64,000 nucleotides of DNA from Eutreptiella sp. 'Long Island Sound 2002' (lineage: Eukaryota; Euglenozoa; Euglenophyceae; Eutreptiales; Eutreptiaceae), in NCBI GenBank assembly GCA_964036045.1, contig OZ038379.1:74605992-74669991 (forward strand). The letters are read 5' to 3'. Positions 33,476 to 43,288 of this stretch are shown here, one piece after another (position 1 is the stretch's first letter; every line of letters begins with the position of its first letter). The notes under the pieces are model-generated. The model searched no databases. It was not told the DNA's origin and saw only the letters and a program-made list of their open reading frames with translations. The translations under genes were made by a program, and so were the position numbers.

Positions 33476-35755
33476 GGTATTTTCGGCTCCTCCAGCCATG
33501 CCTGTGGTACGTCACCTGTCCAGACGGTGCCCGGTAGTACTTTGTTGGCGGGTGTGCGGAGCTGTAGCAGGCACTCCGCGAACTGCCTGTCGTCCCAGAG
33601 TCCGAGGTTCGAGGTTTCTGCTTTCTCGCCCAACTCTTGGAGCGCTTGCAATTCGCACTTGAGCTGCAGGTTCCCGTGTTGGCCTGTCATGGCTACTCTG
33701 CTCTGTATCTTGCCCAGAAACCATACAAATTGCTTTGATTCTCCTTTGAGCGTGGCCCCGAACACCCTTTCGGCATTCGGGGTGCATGGCGTTACGTTCC
33801 GCCACCGTGAAGGATGGGCACCGCTGGGGCTTTGGCTTCAGCTGTGGTTCGGGCGGCGGCGGCACTGGGGCCGCCTTATGCTCCGGCTTGCGCCGTTTGG
33901 CCCGGCGGGCCGGGATGCCCGCCCCTGTCAGGACGAGGCCTCCTCTTGGGCCAGGCTTGTTCTGGCGCCGGCTTGGGTGCTGGCTTCGGTGCGTTGCGGT
34001 TGTGAAAGATGCTGTATGTCGGTCTTTGTCACTCACCGGCTCGATGCATGCCTCGAAGTTGGTTCGCGTGGTCTTGCAGGCTGGTGGTCCAACGTTTGAG
34101 GGTTCGTTCCGTGTCCGTGGGCCAGGACATCCAGCGTTCCGCCCGTGATGTCCCGTGTTTTCGTATGTAGGCTGCCAGGCTGCGAGTGAGTGTGAGCCAC
34201 GCCGCGGGCAGCGTGGTGTCTGTGGTTGAGGCACCCACTGCCAAGTGCATAGTCGTCTTGAGGGCCAACCAGTGTGCCCGGGGTGGTCCGTGTGGTGGGT
34301 GGAGTGGCCAAAAAAGTCCCCCAGTGCCAGTGGGGTTGCTGTCCTCGTTTCTGGTGCGAATGTGTGGAGTCTCTCCGATGTACCCGTGGCGTTCCATTGT
34401 GCGATCCACCAGGTGTGTTGTTGGCACGTTAGTGTCACCGTGGGGGCGTCTCGGGTCTTGTCGAGGATCGTCCAATCAGTGACCTTCGGACCTTCCGTTT
34501 TTAGGTTGTGCTGCTCTGATGGGCTGGTTGGGCTCACCAGATGGTCCACAAGGTCCGGCGTCAGGGTGTCTTCCGTTTCCGGCACCCTGTCCTTACGTGC
34601 TGAGGGGTGTCCCACAGCATGTTCCCAGGCGTCCGTGGAGGCCGCCAGGGTGTTGGCTGCTAGGGTGATGACATCGTCCGTTAGGCCTTCCACGATAAAA
34701 TGCTTTTCTCCCGCCAGGGTTGTCGGGAGTTGGGTTGTGCGTTTCATGGTGAGGTGTAGCAGCGCTCTGTCGGGGCCCGGGGCGTTCGGGTCCGCGGGCC
34801 TGGGGTTGCGTGCGCCGCGTCTCGCAACGGGTGCCGTGATTTGTCGGTGTTGGGCAGTCGTGGTCCCATGGCCATGTGGTGCACCTGATCGAGGGTACAG
34901 TCCTTTGGCGCCTGTTACCGTGTTGAGGTAGATACCTGGGAGGGGTAATCCTTGGAACAGGGGGTGGGGGCAGAGGTGCCCGCAGGGGGGGCTCCCAGGA
35001 CGGAGCCCTGGGCAGTGGTCATCCATGCCGTGGGGCACGGGGTATAGTATGTAGGGCCCCGCCACCCTGGGCAGTTTTCTGGGGTTCTGGCTGTTCAACC
35101 ACCCCCCCACCCTGATGGTGACGGGGCCCTGGTCGATTCCAGTTGGCTTGGTCCCGGTCGATGTCGTGGTGCAGGGCCCTGCCGATTGTGCTCCACGTCC
35201 TGCGGTGGGTGGTGTCCTCCGGGGAGGGGCATCCCGTGTGGATGAGGGGCATCCTCGCGTTTGAGGGAGCAGAGTTATGGATGTTTTGGGGGGGCGGATT
35301 GCCTTGGGCACCGGTAGCATTGCTCCCCGTGGGTTTGATGCCTCGACGGGGCACACGCATCCCATGGATGGGTTGGTGCCAGGACGGGTCCGGGTGCCAA
35401 ATGGGGGCTGGCAGGCCCCGGTATTGTGCCCAGGTGTATACCGTGTATGTTGTGCCTTCCGTGTCGGACAGCAATCCGTACGTGGACTTTCGTGCTTTGC
35501 CGTAGGAAGTTCCAGTATGTTGTGAACATCCCCGGCTGGTGGGTGTTGTGGGTGTCTGGGAGGGTCAGGGAGAGTGCCTCTTTGATCTGGGCTACTGCCT
35601 CTGGGTGTATGGTGGTAGGGTAGTGTCAGAGGGTGTGCTTGTTGGGGTCCCGGTACGTACGGGCGGTGCAACTCGCGGGCTCCATAGTCTGCGGTGCGAG
35701 GAGGTCGTCGAGGGTGACGTCGTCAAGGCAGTCGACTTCCGCGGCCCACCATATA
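33470..35755 (-). pseudogene. Family-1 LINE ORF1, C-terminal part (inverted)
   Basis: Protein-like segments in order on the minus strand: TLDDLLAPQTMEPA (about 35,680-35,720); YTVYTWAQYRGLPAPIWHP (35,400-35,440); a GGGVVEQPEPQK block (35,100); GIYLNTVTGAKGLYP (34,910-34,950); HTWWIAQWNATGTSERL (about 34,360-34,410); WLALKTTMHLAVG (34,250); and FGATLKGESKQFVWFLGKIQ (33,700-33,760). Copy B shares the first four. Frames change at least four times, so the 719-codon frame 33,512-35,671 is real only in its middle. Compared with copy B about 450 bp is missing between the first two blocks. Function unknown. Confidence 0.55.
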
Positions 35756-35836
35756 TCACACTTGCCGAAGCTCTACAACTGGACACAGCGAGGAGACATG
35801 CACCGCAACCCGTTCACCATTTGAGAACTGGATGAA

Positions 35837-36790
35837 GTGCTGTCCAAACTACAACCGGCAAAAACCCCGGGGGTGGACGGACTCCCAGCTGAGCTCTACC
35901 GCAGGCTCCCACTGAACCCAAAGAGACACATGGCCGCGCGCCTGTGGGACATCGCAATCGGTAAAACGGACGTGCCACCCCATTGGGCGAGCCTGCTACA
36001 CCCGCTGTATAAGAAAGGCAACTGGGCGAACCCAGACGACTGGAGACCCATAGTGTGCGCCACCACGGAAGCCAAACTCATATGGATGCTCATCCTCAAA
36101 CGGGTGGCCCCGACAGTACCGCCCACAATGTGGGGAGCCATATCGGGTGACTCGCCGCTGCAGGCCATATTTCTGCAAGACGCCGTGGTAGACATGGACC
36201 CGATCAGCGTCATCATCACGTCTCTGGATGTCAAGGGAGCCTTTCCCAACACCCCGCACCGCCTTCTACGGGCTGTCTGGAAACACATGGGACTCCCCTT
36301 CCAGGGTTTCGTACAAGCATACCTTGCCACCCCCATGTATGCAGTGAAAACCGACGTGGGCACCACCCCAGGGGTCCAACCCGCCAGTGGAGTCCCGCAA
36401 GGGGGCCCGGAAGGCCCATTCCTCTTCCTACTCGTGACCCTCCCGCTGGCCTATTACATCCGGCGCACATACCCAGACGTGGCACCATACCCCCTACGGA
36501 CCACACTCCTAGCATCTACGGACGACATGGCGGTGGTGACCGCCACCGCCCGTCAACCCCTGCCAACCACCTCGCACACCACCAGGGCCACCAAAGTACT
36601 CCATGATGTCACCAACTATCTGGAGGGCTACCAGCTACTGGTGCACAACGTCAAATCTGCCGCGATGGTACACAACGCACCACCACCACCCCTCCGCCCC
36701 GGAGACCCGCCCATGAACCCAGCACGGCCACCTACCTCGGTGTCCAACAAGCGGCGACCGCGAACAAGGTCACCCTGCCACCAGAACTGA
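35837..36790 (+). CDS. Reverse transcriptase of the family-1 LINE
   Basis: The frame contains the non-LTR RT blocks: KTPGVDGLPAELYRRL (motif 0/1 region, about residues 11-26), a W-A-S-LL-H-P-L-Y-K-K-G-N block, DWRPI, SLDVKGAFPNTPHRLL (motif A with the first catalytic Asp), SGVPQGGPEGPFLFLL (motif B) and LLASTDDMAVVT (motif C; family consensus F-A-D-D, here S-T-D-D with both Asp kept). It copies the element's RNA at the nicked target. Readable sequence begins at about 35,760, right at the inversion breakpoint, so the listed start is just the first possible codon, not a true one. The frame breaks at about 36,780. Confidence 0.88.
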   Translation: MLSKLQPAKTPGVDGLPAELYRRLPLNPKRHMAARLWDIAIGKTDVPPHWASLLHPLYKKGNWANPDDWRPIVCATTEAKLIWMLILKRVAPTVPPTMWGAISGDSPLQAIFLQDAVVDMDPISVIITSLDVKGAFPNTPHRLLRAVWKHMGLPFQGFVQAYLATPMYAVKTDVGTTPGVQPASGVPQGGPEGPFLFLLVTLPLAYYIRRTYPDVAPYPLRTTLLASTDDMAVVTATARQPLPTTSHTTRATKVLHDVTNYLEGYQLLVHNVKSAAMVHNAPPPPLRPGDPPMNPARPPTSVSNKRRPRTRSPCHQN

Positions 36791-37578
36791 TACGGCAGCT
36801 GACGCGGAAACTGGTCATAGCGCGCATTGTGGCACTCTCGACCCAGGCCCTGGCATACTTCCTACAAGCCGTGCTCAGCTCAGCTATAGGGTTCCAGAGC
36901 CTGCACCTAACGCACCCCGAACAAATGCTACGGGAGGCGACTACCACGGTACTGCAAGCGTGGACCATCCACGGCAACCGACCCACGTCACTGCCCGCGG
37001 CGGTGCACGCGGCGTCACCACCATACTATTGGGACAACACCAATCACCTCGTCAACAACGCGTACACGGCTCACACCGCGACCCACCTGCACCGTGTCAT
37101 GCACAATAGTGAGCCAGAGGTGAGGGAAGTCTTCACACTGACACTACGAGAGGCCCAGTACCATCGCAACACCTGCCCGAAATACATACTTCACCAGCAG
37201 GGCCTGCCCACCAAGGTGGGGACCCGCATATGGAACCACCCACAATTCCTGCTACCCCACCACCAACATGTCATCCAAACAAACCATCCGTGCAAGGAGA
37301 CGGGCCCTGTGGCGGTCCTACACACCAATGTGGGTGGAGGACAAACAGGAAGCACCACCACTCTGGACCTGATGGGCACGACTCTACACCTCGTACGAGT
37401 CACCCCGAACCAGATGCGGGCCCTCCAGCGAGTGGGCACACACCACGTCCCCTTCCTACAGCACCCGGAGTGGCCGGACAGGTCAGTCCTGGAAAGTCAC
37501 ATGCAAAACGCGGCCGCACAAACCGGACACCCACAGCCAACCGATAGGGAAGTACGCGAGGCATACGGCCTGTTTTAG
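36780..37578 (+). pseudogene. RT thumb and downstream region of the family-1 LINE
   Basis: The frame 36,829-37,578 continues the RT after a frame change. It is helical, with blocks MALSTQALAYFLQAVLSSA and VREVFTLTLREAQYHRNTCP typical of the region after LINE RT palms. Further on there is a GPVAVLHTNVGGGQTG segment whose T/D-like start could be a decayed RNase H, but the acidic residues are missing. A stop ends it at 37,578. Confidence 0.55.
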
Positions 37579-38365
37579 AGGACGCACAAACGGCCGCTAC
37601 CACAGGCCCCACCACGCAGGAACCAGGCCCACCACCGGCCGCTGGAACAAGTGGAGTATGTACCAGGCGCCACGGTCCCAGCAGTACTCCTCCTGGCGGC
37701 CAACGGACTCAAGACCACGTTGCGACCTGGCAGAGCGCGCGGCAACTTGTGCATGCTACCGCCGCCCACGGCACGCAACTTCTGTCTGCCGCCGCTGCCG
37801 CATAACAAGCTGACAAGCACCCCCACCACTTGCTGGAGATGTTGGCCCCAAGCGCTAGCCATCCCAAGACCCCTCCTCCAACTACTGGCGCACTACCAGC
37901 ACATACCGCAGCCGGCGCTACCCTGGAACAACACCGGTGGCTGCAGACACACTTCGAGCGGGCCTCGGCGGAAAACATGGCCACAGTAGCGTAGGGACCC
38001 AGCGCCGCGGCGGAATGGAGATTCCGGCGGGGAGGGTGGGACATCAAGCACCCAGCTATTACCTTCCTGGTGCTGGCGAAACCCCGCAGCACCACATCGC
38101 TGCTCCCAAACCCAGGACTGGCAGACAATGGAATGTACCACATTTCACCCACAGAAGGCGTACCTGCTCCAATATGTGTACGGCTACCTCACACAAGGCC
38201 ACAAAGGGAAAAGCGACTATGCACGCATCAAGCCGGCGGCAACAGATATCATCGGCCAGGGAGTAGGCGTCTACGCTACCTGAAGGTTCCAACCAGCACT
38301 GCACAAAAGCCCGCGCACACCTGTACAGTAACCCGATCGTTCCAAGAGCTGTACCCCTCTTCAGG
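37579..38365 (+). pseudogene. Broken 3' coding region of the family-1 LINE
   Basis: Protein-like fragments occur in changing frames: a VEYVPGATVPAVLLLAANG block (37,650-37,710), W-D-I-K-H-P-A-I-T-F-L-V-L-A-K-P (38,040-38,085) and KAYLLQYVYGYLTQGHKG (about 38,155-38,210). They connect the RT end with the RING-like ORF. No domain is recognised. Confidence 0.4.
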
Positions 38366-39330
38366 ATGCCAGCCAGTGAAGCTCCGCATCCCCGGCCTGT
38401 GAACCCGTGCGGCGTCTGCTGGGAGATACTCGACGAGAACGACGCCCCGCTTCTTGGGCATGACCTCGACTGCGGCAGCGCCGAGCAGCTGCATTGGTTC
38501 TGCAGCCGGTCCATCACGCACTTTCATGCCTGCCCACTTTACCGACAGCGCCACCCCCTCTGCATGGATCCGCCGCCGCGCGAAACACAATCTGACAACC
38601 TCACACTCCACACACTTCGCACCCTGATTGCCCAGAATGTATGGGCGCATGACACGGAGACAGCCCCGACATTGAATGGTTGGACGTCCTCAGCGACGGG
38701 GCCGCGCCGGCACCGCCACCTCGCCCCCCGTGGCGGGCACCAACGTGGGCGCTGCCAGACGAGGGGGCAGGCCCCACATTCTACGCTCCAGACTACAAAC
38801 ATTATAAGGACGCGCCACGGGGCAGTCCACCCCCCGTTGGCAATCTGCCAGACAGTACGGGCACCATCGGCCCCATGAACCGCCAAAACTGGCGCACCAC
38901 CGTCATCACCCTCACCACTCGCCTCCCGTTTACTTTCGGCTTGCTGGTGGGGGACGCGAAGTGGGCCATGGGAGTCACCAGCGCAGCCCATGGCAACAAA
39001 TGGGGGGATTTTCGCCACCGCAGCAGGGCCCTCGTTGAGTTGGGTCCCGAGAGGCTGATGGCGGCCTATCTCACTTGGAGGGGCATAATCCTCCCCCGCA
39101 GCCTCGTGCCAGTGGCGCGGCGCGCCCAACAGCCGCTTGTCCCACCGCCACGGCCGGGCACGTACGGCAATGCAGCGGTGGCCACGATGATGGCCGGAGG
39201 TGCCCGGGAACCACAGCTCCTCCACCTCCGACCGGAGAACCGCAACCATCACCACCCCCCCCGCCCGAGTCGGGCGCAACAGCAGCAACCAGGGCCACAA
39301 ATGTGCGCGCTTTGGCACCACCGGGGGTAG
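38366..39330 (+). pseudogene. 3' ORF of the family-1 LINE with a degenerate RING-like finger
   Basis: From the ATG at 38,366 the protein has C15-x2-C18, C36, H43-x2-C46, C56-P-L-Y59. This follows the spacing of RING fingers (C-x2-C ... C-x-H-x2-C-x2-C ... C-P-x-C) including the L-H-x-F-C and A-C-P-L signatures. Two expected ligands are absent (Ser at 49, Tyr at 59) and the third Cys to His spacing is longer than usual. RING fingers bind zinc and often act in ubiquitin transfer, but no function is shown here. Near 38,655 the frame changes and continues in 38,680-39,330 with a structured stretch, NWRTTVITLTTRLPFTFGLL. Loss of zinc ligands may simply be decay. Confidence 0.5.
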
Positions 39331-40595
39331 GCGCGCCCCAAAGCCTAACGGCCTCGACGTCTCCCCGCCCGTCAACCTCCGCCCCCCACGCAACCATCCA
39401 CACGCCCCACCGACCGCAGGCCAGCGACGCCTCACGGACTACAGGCGTTCCGGCACCATCAGGGGCCGGCACGCTACAGAGCCCCCGACAACAACGTGCA
39501 TCCAAACGGGCGGCGCCACGACACCAACCGCAGCACCACGCAGCCACAGCGATCCGGGAGCACCGGGCATCACCTGCCGGGAGGGGAACCATGCCCAGCC
39601 CCACAAATACGGCGACAGCAGGCAACCGACCTGCGCAACCCCTCGGCACCGTACACCAGCAAACGCAAGGCCTAGGCACCACAGGCGAGCCAGCTCCACA
39701 ACCCCATACACCACCGGACGCGTCCGCACGCGGCCACCAGCCGGCAGCCGGCCTGGCAGGGGCGACACACGCCAACCTGGAGCCCCACCAACACCACAGC
39801 CCACCGATCCGGCCGACGAAGGGCCCGACACACGCGCTGTCCGAAGGCCCTCCCACACAGGCATGTACCGCTACCCTGACGGACGCCACCAGCGCCCGGC
39901 CTGAGCGACCGCTCGGCACCGTACGCCCCCACGCCCACAACCCCACCGAGAGCCCCAGTACCGAAGCTCCAGCAACACCCAGCACATCGGCCCCGGGCTG
40001 CCATCCGCCCGCTCCGGCACAAGCCGAGCCGGCGTCCCAACAGCACCACAACCCACCAGCCGGACCGGTTGTACGGCCCACGGAAACGCCATCTGGCAAT
40101 CGCCCGGCGGCCAACCTGGACCCGGACCCGGAACTGAACCAGACGCGCGCCACTGTCCCGGCTAACAGCCCGCGTGTGAAGGTGCAGGGCCGCAAGCTAC
40201 CGACGGGGGTCCCACATCCCGAGGGCAGGAACCGGAAGCCAGGCCTGCCTCGGCGGAGGGAACTGGCGGCACACGGGCACTGGCAGACCACGTGGGAGGC
40301 CAGCCTGGGCCGACAGCTGTGCCGAAAGGCCAAACCCGAGAGGCGGCGCAACCGGCAGGCCTCGCAGCCCCGCTGCCCGCACCGCCCGCCCAGCCACAAC
40401 ACGAGCCGCCCACGGTGGACGCCACGGAGGAAACGGGGGAACCCGAGCAACGTACAGAAGCGCCACCGCCAGCGGCGGACCTACCCGCCCGGGCACCACC
40501 CCGAGCGGAGATACCTAGCGAGGGGGCGGGCCAGCCAGAAAGCCAGCGTACCAGCGCGCCGGCCAATCGCCCGCCGGACATGGCGGCAAGCGTAA
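39075..40595 (+). CDS. Pro/Ala/Thr/Arg-rich low-complexity ORF, 506 codons
   Basis: Open throughout, but composition-driven: Pro, Ala, Thr, Arg, His and Gly dominate, with no conserved-looking blocks. About 280-bp repeats underlie it (a CTCGGCACCGTAC phrase near 39,640 and 39,920). It overlaps the end of the family-1 3' ORF in another frame. It could be the repetitive front of a LINE ORF1, as in the element at 29 kb, or a chance frame in GC-rich DNA that lacks stops. Frames open on the other strand too (39,071-40,450), which argues for chance. Confidence 0.25.
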   Translation: MEGHNPPPQPRASGAARPTAACPTATAGHVRQCSGGHDDGRRCPGTTAPPPPTGEPQPSPPPPPESGATAATRATNVRALAPPGVGAPQSLTASTSPRPSTSAPHATIHTPHRPQASDASRTTGVPAPSGAGTLQSPRQQRASKRAAPRHQPQHHAATAIREHRASPAGRGTMPSPTNTATAGNRPAQPLGTVHQQTQGLGTTGEPAPQPHTPPDASARGHQPAAGLAGATHANLEPHQHHSPPIRPTKGPTHALSEGPPTQACTATLTDATSARPERPLGTVRPHAHNPTESPSTEAPATPSTSAPGCHPPAPAQAEPASQQHHNPPAGPVVRPTETPSGNRPAANLDPDPELNQTRATVPANSPRVKVQGRKLPTGVPHPEGRNRKPGLPRRRELAAHGHWQTTWEASLGRQLCRKAKPERRRNRQASQPRCPHRPPSHNTSRPRWTPRRKRGNPSNVQKRHRQRRTYPPGHHPERRYLARGRASQKASVPARRPIARRTWRQA

Positions 40596-40854
40596 GCGAC
40601 GAAGTACCGGACGCTGGCCAACTTGGTATGGGACCCTGGGGAACCGATGCCGGACGCCAACCATGCTGCCGGCCTCCCCCCACCTACCGCCGGCAAGGCG
40701 CAACCCGCGGGTCACGCGGGCGCCACGCCATCCACGGCCCCAGCACATCGCAGCGACGCAGGTGAGCCGGGGAGCGCCCCGTCCGAAGAGGCGCCACCAC
40801 AGGGCCCACCTGGAGCCCACGAGAAGTCCAAAAGCCCGGCTAACCACACCCGAC

Positions 40855-41280
40855 ATGCCCAAACGCGCAGCCGACAGAAGAACGCCGCCCCGGGAGCACA
40901 AGCGCGACGAAGACTCTTTCGATGCCTTCATGGACCGCTGCAGGAGTGGTTCCCACACGGACCCAACACCGGCTGCCCCGCGCGGCCGTCCGGAGCCACG
41001 AGGCGACCATACAGGGGGCACACCCCGCACGGTGTCCCACCAGGCACACCTCCAGCGCGATTACACCGCCCTGGGGATGAAAACTGAACATGCCGCCGCC
41101 ACGGATGACGGGCCTGCGACCGCAAGCAGGGCAGCAGACCAGCCCCCGGACGAGCGCAGCGCCCAAGGGAGCGGAATGCGTGTGGAGACGGGCACCAACA
41201 CCGCTAGCAAGCTTGCCGACCAGCCACCAGGGACCACCCCGTCCTGGGGACGGGGGCATCTGGACTACGCGCGCTCGTGA
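40855..41280 (+). CDS. Small basic/acidic ORF, 141 codons
   Basis: The frame opens upstream but the ATG at 40,855 begins a segment with balanced composition: MPKRAADRRTPPREHKRDED, then a D-S-F-D-A-F-M-D-R-C-R block, then an acidic, Ala-rich tail. It lies just before the 210-bp monomer array that precedes the family-2 LINE. Function unknown; it may be part of an older element. Confidence 0.3.
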   Translation: MPKRAADRRTPPREHKRDEDSFDAFMDRCRSGSHTDPTPAAPRGRPEPRGDHTGGTPRTVSHQAHLQRDYTALGMKTEHAAATDDGPATASRAADQPPDERSAQGSGMRVETGTNTASKLADQPPGTTPSWGRGHLDYARS

Positions 41281-41289
41281 GGCGACGCC

Positions 41290-42870
41290 GGCCACCCTAC
41301 CAACCCCGCGGCACGCAGCCCCCATAGGGCATGCAGGCCGAGGGGACAGTGCTAGGCCCCCACACCCGCACACCCGCGGCAACAGCACGTGGATGGCGGA
41401 CCCCGACAGCCCGCCGAGAGGGCGGACAGTCGGGGGAGGGAGAGCGCCTGACCTCAGACGCCCTTCACAACGGGGAAAGGCGCCCTCCACGGGTTACGCC
41501 CTTCCGCCACCCCCACAGCGGGCAACGCCAGCCCGCAAGGGCGCACGTTGTCGGGCCGGTGCTGGGTCCCCACGCCTGCACCGACTGCACCCAGGACACA
41601 CGGGTCGCGGAACCCCGGCCGCCCGCCCCAGAGGACGGGCGGCCTGGGGAGGGACAGCGCCTGACACCAGACGCCCCTCACAACGGTGGGAGGCCAACCC
41701 CCCCGGGGACGGCCCCCTACCAGCCCCGCGGCACGCAGCCCCCACAGGGCGTGCAAGCCAAGGGGACAGTGCTGCGTCCCCACACCTGGGCACCCGCGCC
41801 CACAGCACGTGGGTGGCGGACCCCAACAGCCCGCCCGGATGGCGGGCAGTCGGGGAAGGGGGAACGACTGACATCAGACGCCCCTCACAACGGCGAACAG
41901 CACCCCCCCCGGGGACGTCCTTCCGCCACCCCCACAGAGAGCAACGCCGGCCCGCAATTGCGCACGCTGTGGGACCGTTGCAGGGTTCCCTCGCCCGCAC
42001 CGGCCGCACCCAGGGCACACGGGTCGCGGAACCTCAACTGCCAACCCCAGAGGGGGGGCGGCTGGCCGAGGGGGAAGGCCTGACCTCAGACGCCCCTCAC
42101 AACGGCAAAAGGCACCCCACCCGGGGACGCCCTCCCGCCACCCCCACAGGGAGCAACACCGGCCCGGAAGGGCGCACGCTGTGGGGCCGGTGCTGCATCC
42201 CGGCGCCCGCACGACCGCACGCGGGACACACGGGTCGCGGAACCCGGCTGCCTGCCCCAGAGGACAGGCGGCCAGGGGAGGGACAGCGCCTGACACCAGA
42301 CGCCCCTCACAACAGTGGCAGGCCACCCCCCCCGGGGGCGGCCCCCCGCCACCCCCGCGGCACGCAGCCCCCACAGGGCATGCAAGCCAAGGGGACAGTG
42401 CCGGGCCCCCACACCCGCACACCCGCGCCCACAGCACGTGGGTGACAGGCCCCGACAGCCCGCCCGGAGGGCAGGCAGCCGCGAGGGGGGGGGGGGCTGG
42501 CCGCAGACGCCCCTCACAATTGCAAACGCACCCCCCTCGGGGACCCCATTCCGCCACCCCGACAGGGGCACGCGCTGTGGGGCCCCTGCTGGGCCCCCAC
42601 GCCCCCACCAACCGCACCCGGGACACACGGGCCGCGAAACCCCGGCTGCCCGCCCCTGAGGACGGGCAGCTGGGGGAGGGACAGCGCCTGACACCAGACG
42701 CCCCTCGGAGGGCATACGGGCCACGGGGACAGTGCTGGGCCCCATACCCGCACACCTGTGCCCAAAGCACATGGACAGCGGGCCCCGACAGCCCCCAGAA
42801 GGAGGGCAGCCGGAGGGGGGAGAGCGCCCGGCCTCAGACGCCCCCCGCAACGGGGTCACCACGGACGGCG
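41290..42870. repeat. ~210-bp tandem monomers, about 7-8 copies
   Basis: The phrase CAGACGCCCCTCACAAC (or a close variant) occurs near 41,455, 41,669, 41,876, 42,087, 42,299 and 42,505, then in shortened units near 42,700 and 42,837. Steps are 206-214 bp, then 195 and 137. Alternate units are more alike (for example those with CCCACAGGGCGTGCAAGCCAAGG), suggesting a ~420-bp higher-order unit. The array ends about 150 bp before the ATG of the family-2 LINE ORF1, the place where mouse L1 carries its tandem promoter monomers. Long frames on both strands are side effects. Confidence 0.88.
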
Positions 42871-43231
42871 GGGAGAGAGCCCCTAATGCCCACACGCACA
42901 CACGAACTCGGCCCGCAGAACCAGCGTACGAGCTCCACCAACGCCCCGCTGCGCCCACAGCACGTACACCAGCCACGGAAAATCGCACCCCACCCTTAGG
43001 CACAGCGACACAACAATGGCGGAACCCGCGGCCCCACGCAAAACACGCCCCCGATCTCAGACGCTGGACGCAGCACACGAGATCATCAGGGCGCTGGGAC
43101 TCAGAGGCGGCGAAGCAGACCCCCCACAAGAGGACGCAGGCACAGAATCCGACCTGGAGGAAATCCCGAAGCCCTCCACGGACAGCACGACCGCAGAACC
43201 TGCGCCGCCGGCGGGCAGCATGCCCACGCTT

Positions 43232-43288
43232 TGCCACGCGTGGAAACGGGGCCACTGCACCGGCGAAGGCCGGTGCCCCAAGCAGCAC
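43232..43288 (+). other. CCCH zinc finger in family-2 ORF1
   Basis: Residues 73-91 read CHAWKRGHCTGEGRCPKQH, exactly C-x7-C-x5-C-x3-H. In known families this finger binds single-stranded RNA, fitting a role in holding the element's RNA. A Phe/Tyr usually found in the middle of CCCH fingers is absent, Trp being the nearest aromatic. Confidence 0.8.

Larger units (their letters stand above)
32058..35758 (-). other. Inverted internal segment of the LINE
   Basis: All recognisable LINE coding in this span is on the minus strand, while the parts on both sides are on the plus strand. Left junction: the ORF1 blocks ending at about 32,057 are followed in copy B by the block that here begins at about 35,755 on the minus strand (D-I-W-W-A-A-E-V-D against L-T-T-E-V-D-N). 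Right junction: the EN-RT linker ending at about 32,065 on the minus strand runs into I-T-L-A-E-A-L-Q-L at 35,759. Both breakpoints lie in a short ATA/TAT sequence, so little homology was needed. Confidence 0.75.
29246..39330 (+). mobile_element. Family-1 non-LTR retrotransposon (LINE) with inverted centre
   Basis: The element carries a long first ORF (29,246-32,057), an endonuclease (EN) region and an RT (from about 35,760), followed by a 3' ORF with a RING-like motif. The middle, 32,058-35,758, lies on the opposite strand. When it is read in reverse, both junctions become continuous with the flanks: ORF1 blocks keep the order seen in copy B, and the EN-RT linker runs into the RT. EN plus RT in this order places it among the apurinic/apyrimidinic (APE)-type endonuclease LINEs. 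I see no poly(A) tail or target-site duplication, so both outer ends are approximate. Confidence 0.75.

Noticed and set aside
33512-35671. Single 719-codon protein
   Set aside because: Only its middle is in the real frame. Comparison with copy B shows the first and last thirds are in other frames.
37290-37400. RNase H domain in the family-1 LINE
   Set aside because: The segment has a suggestive start but lacks the acidic residues; not enough to call.
39071-40450. 459-codon minus-strand ORF
   Set aside because: GC-rich antisense frame without any domain; stops are rare at this composition.
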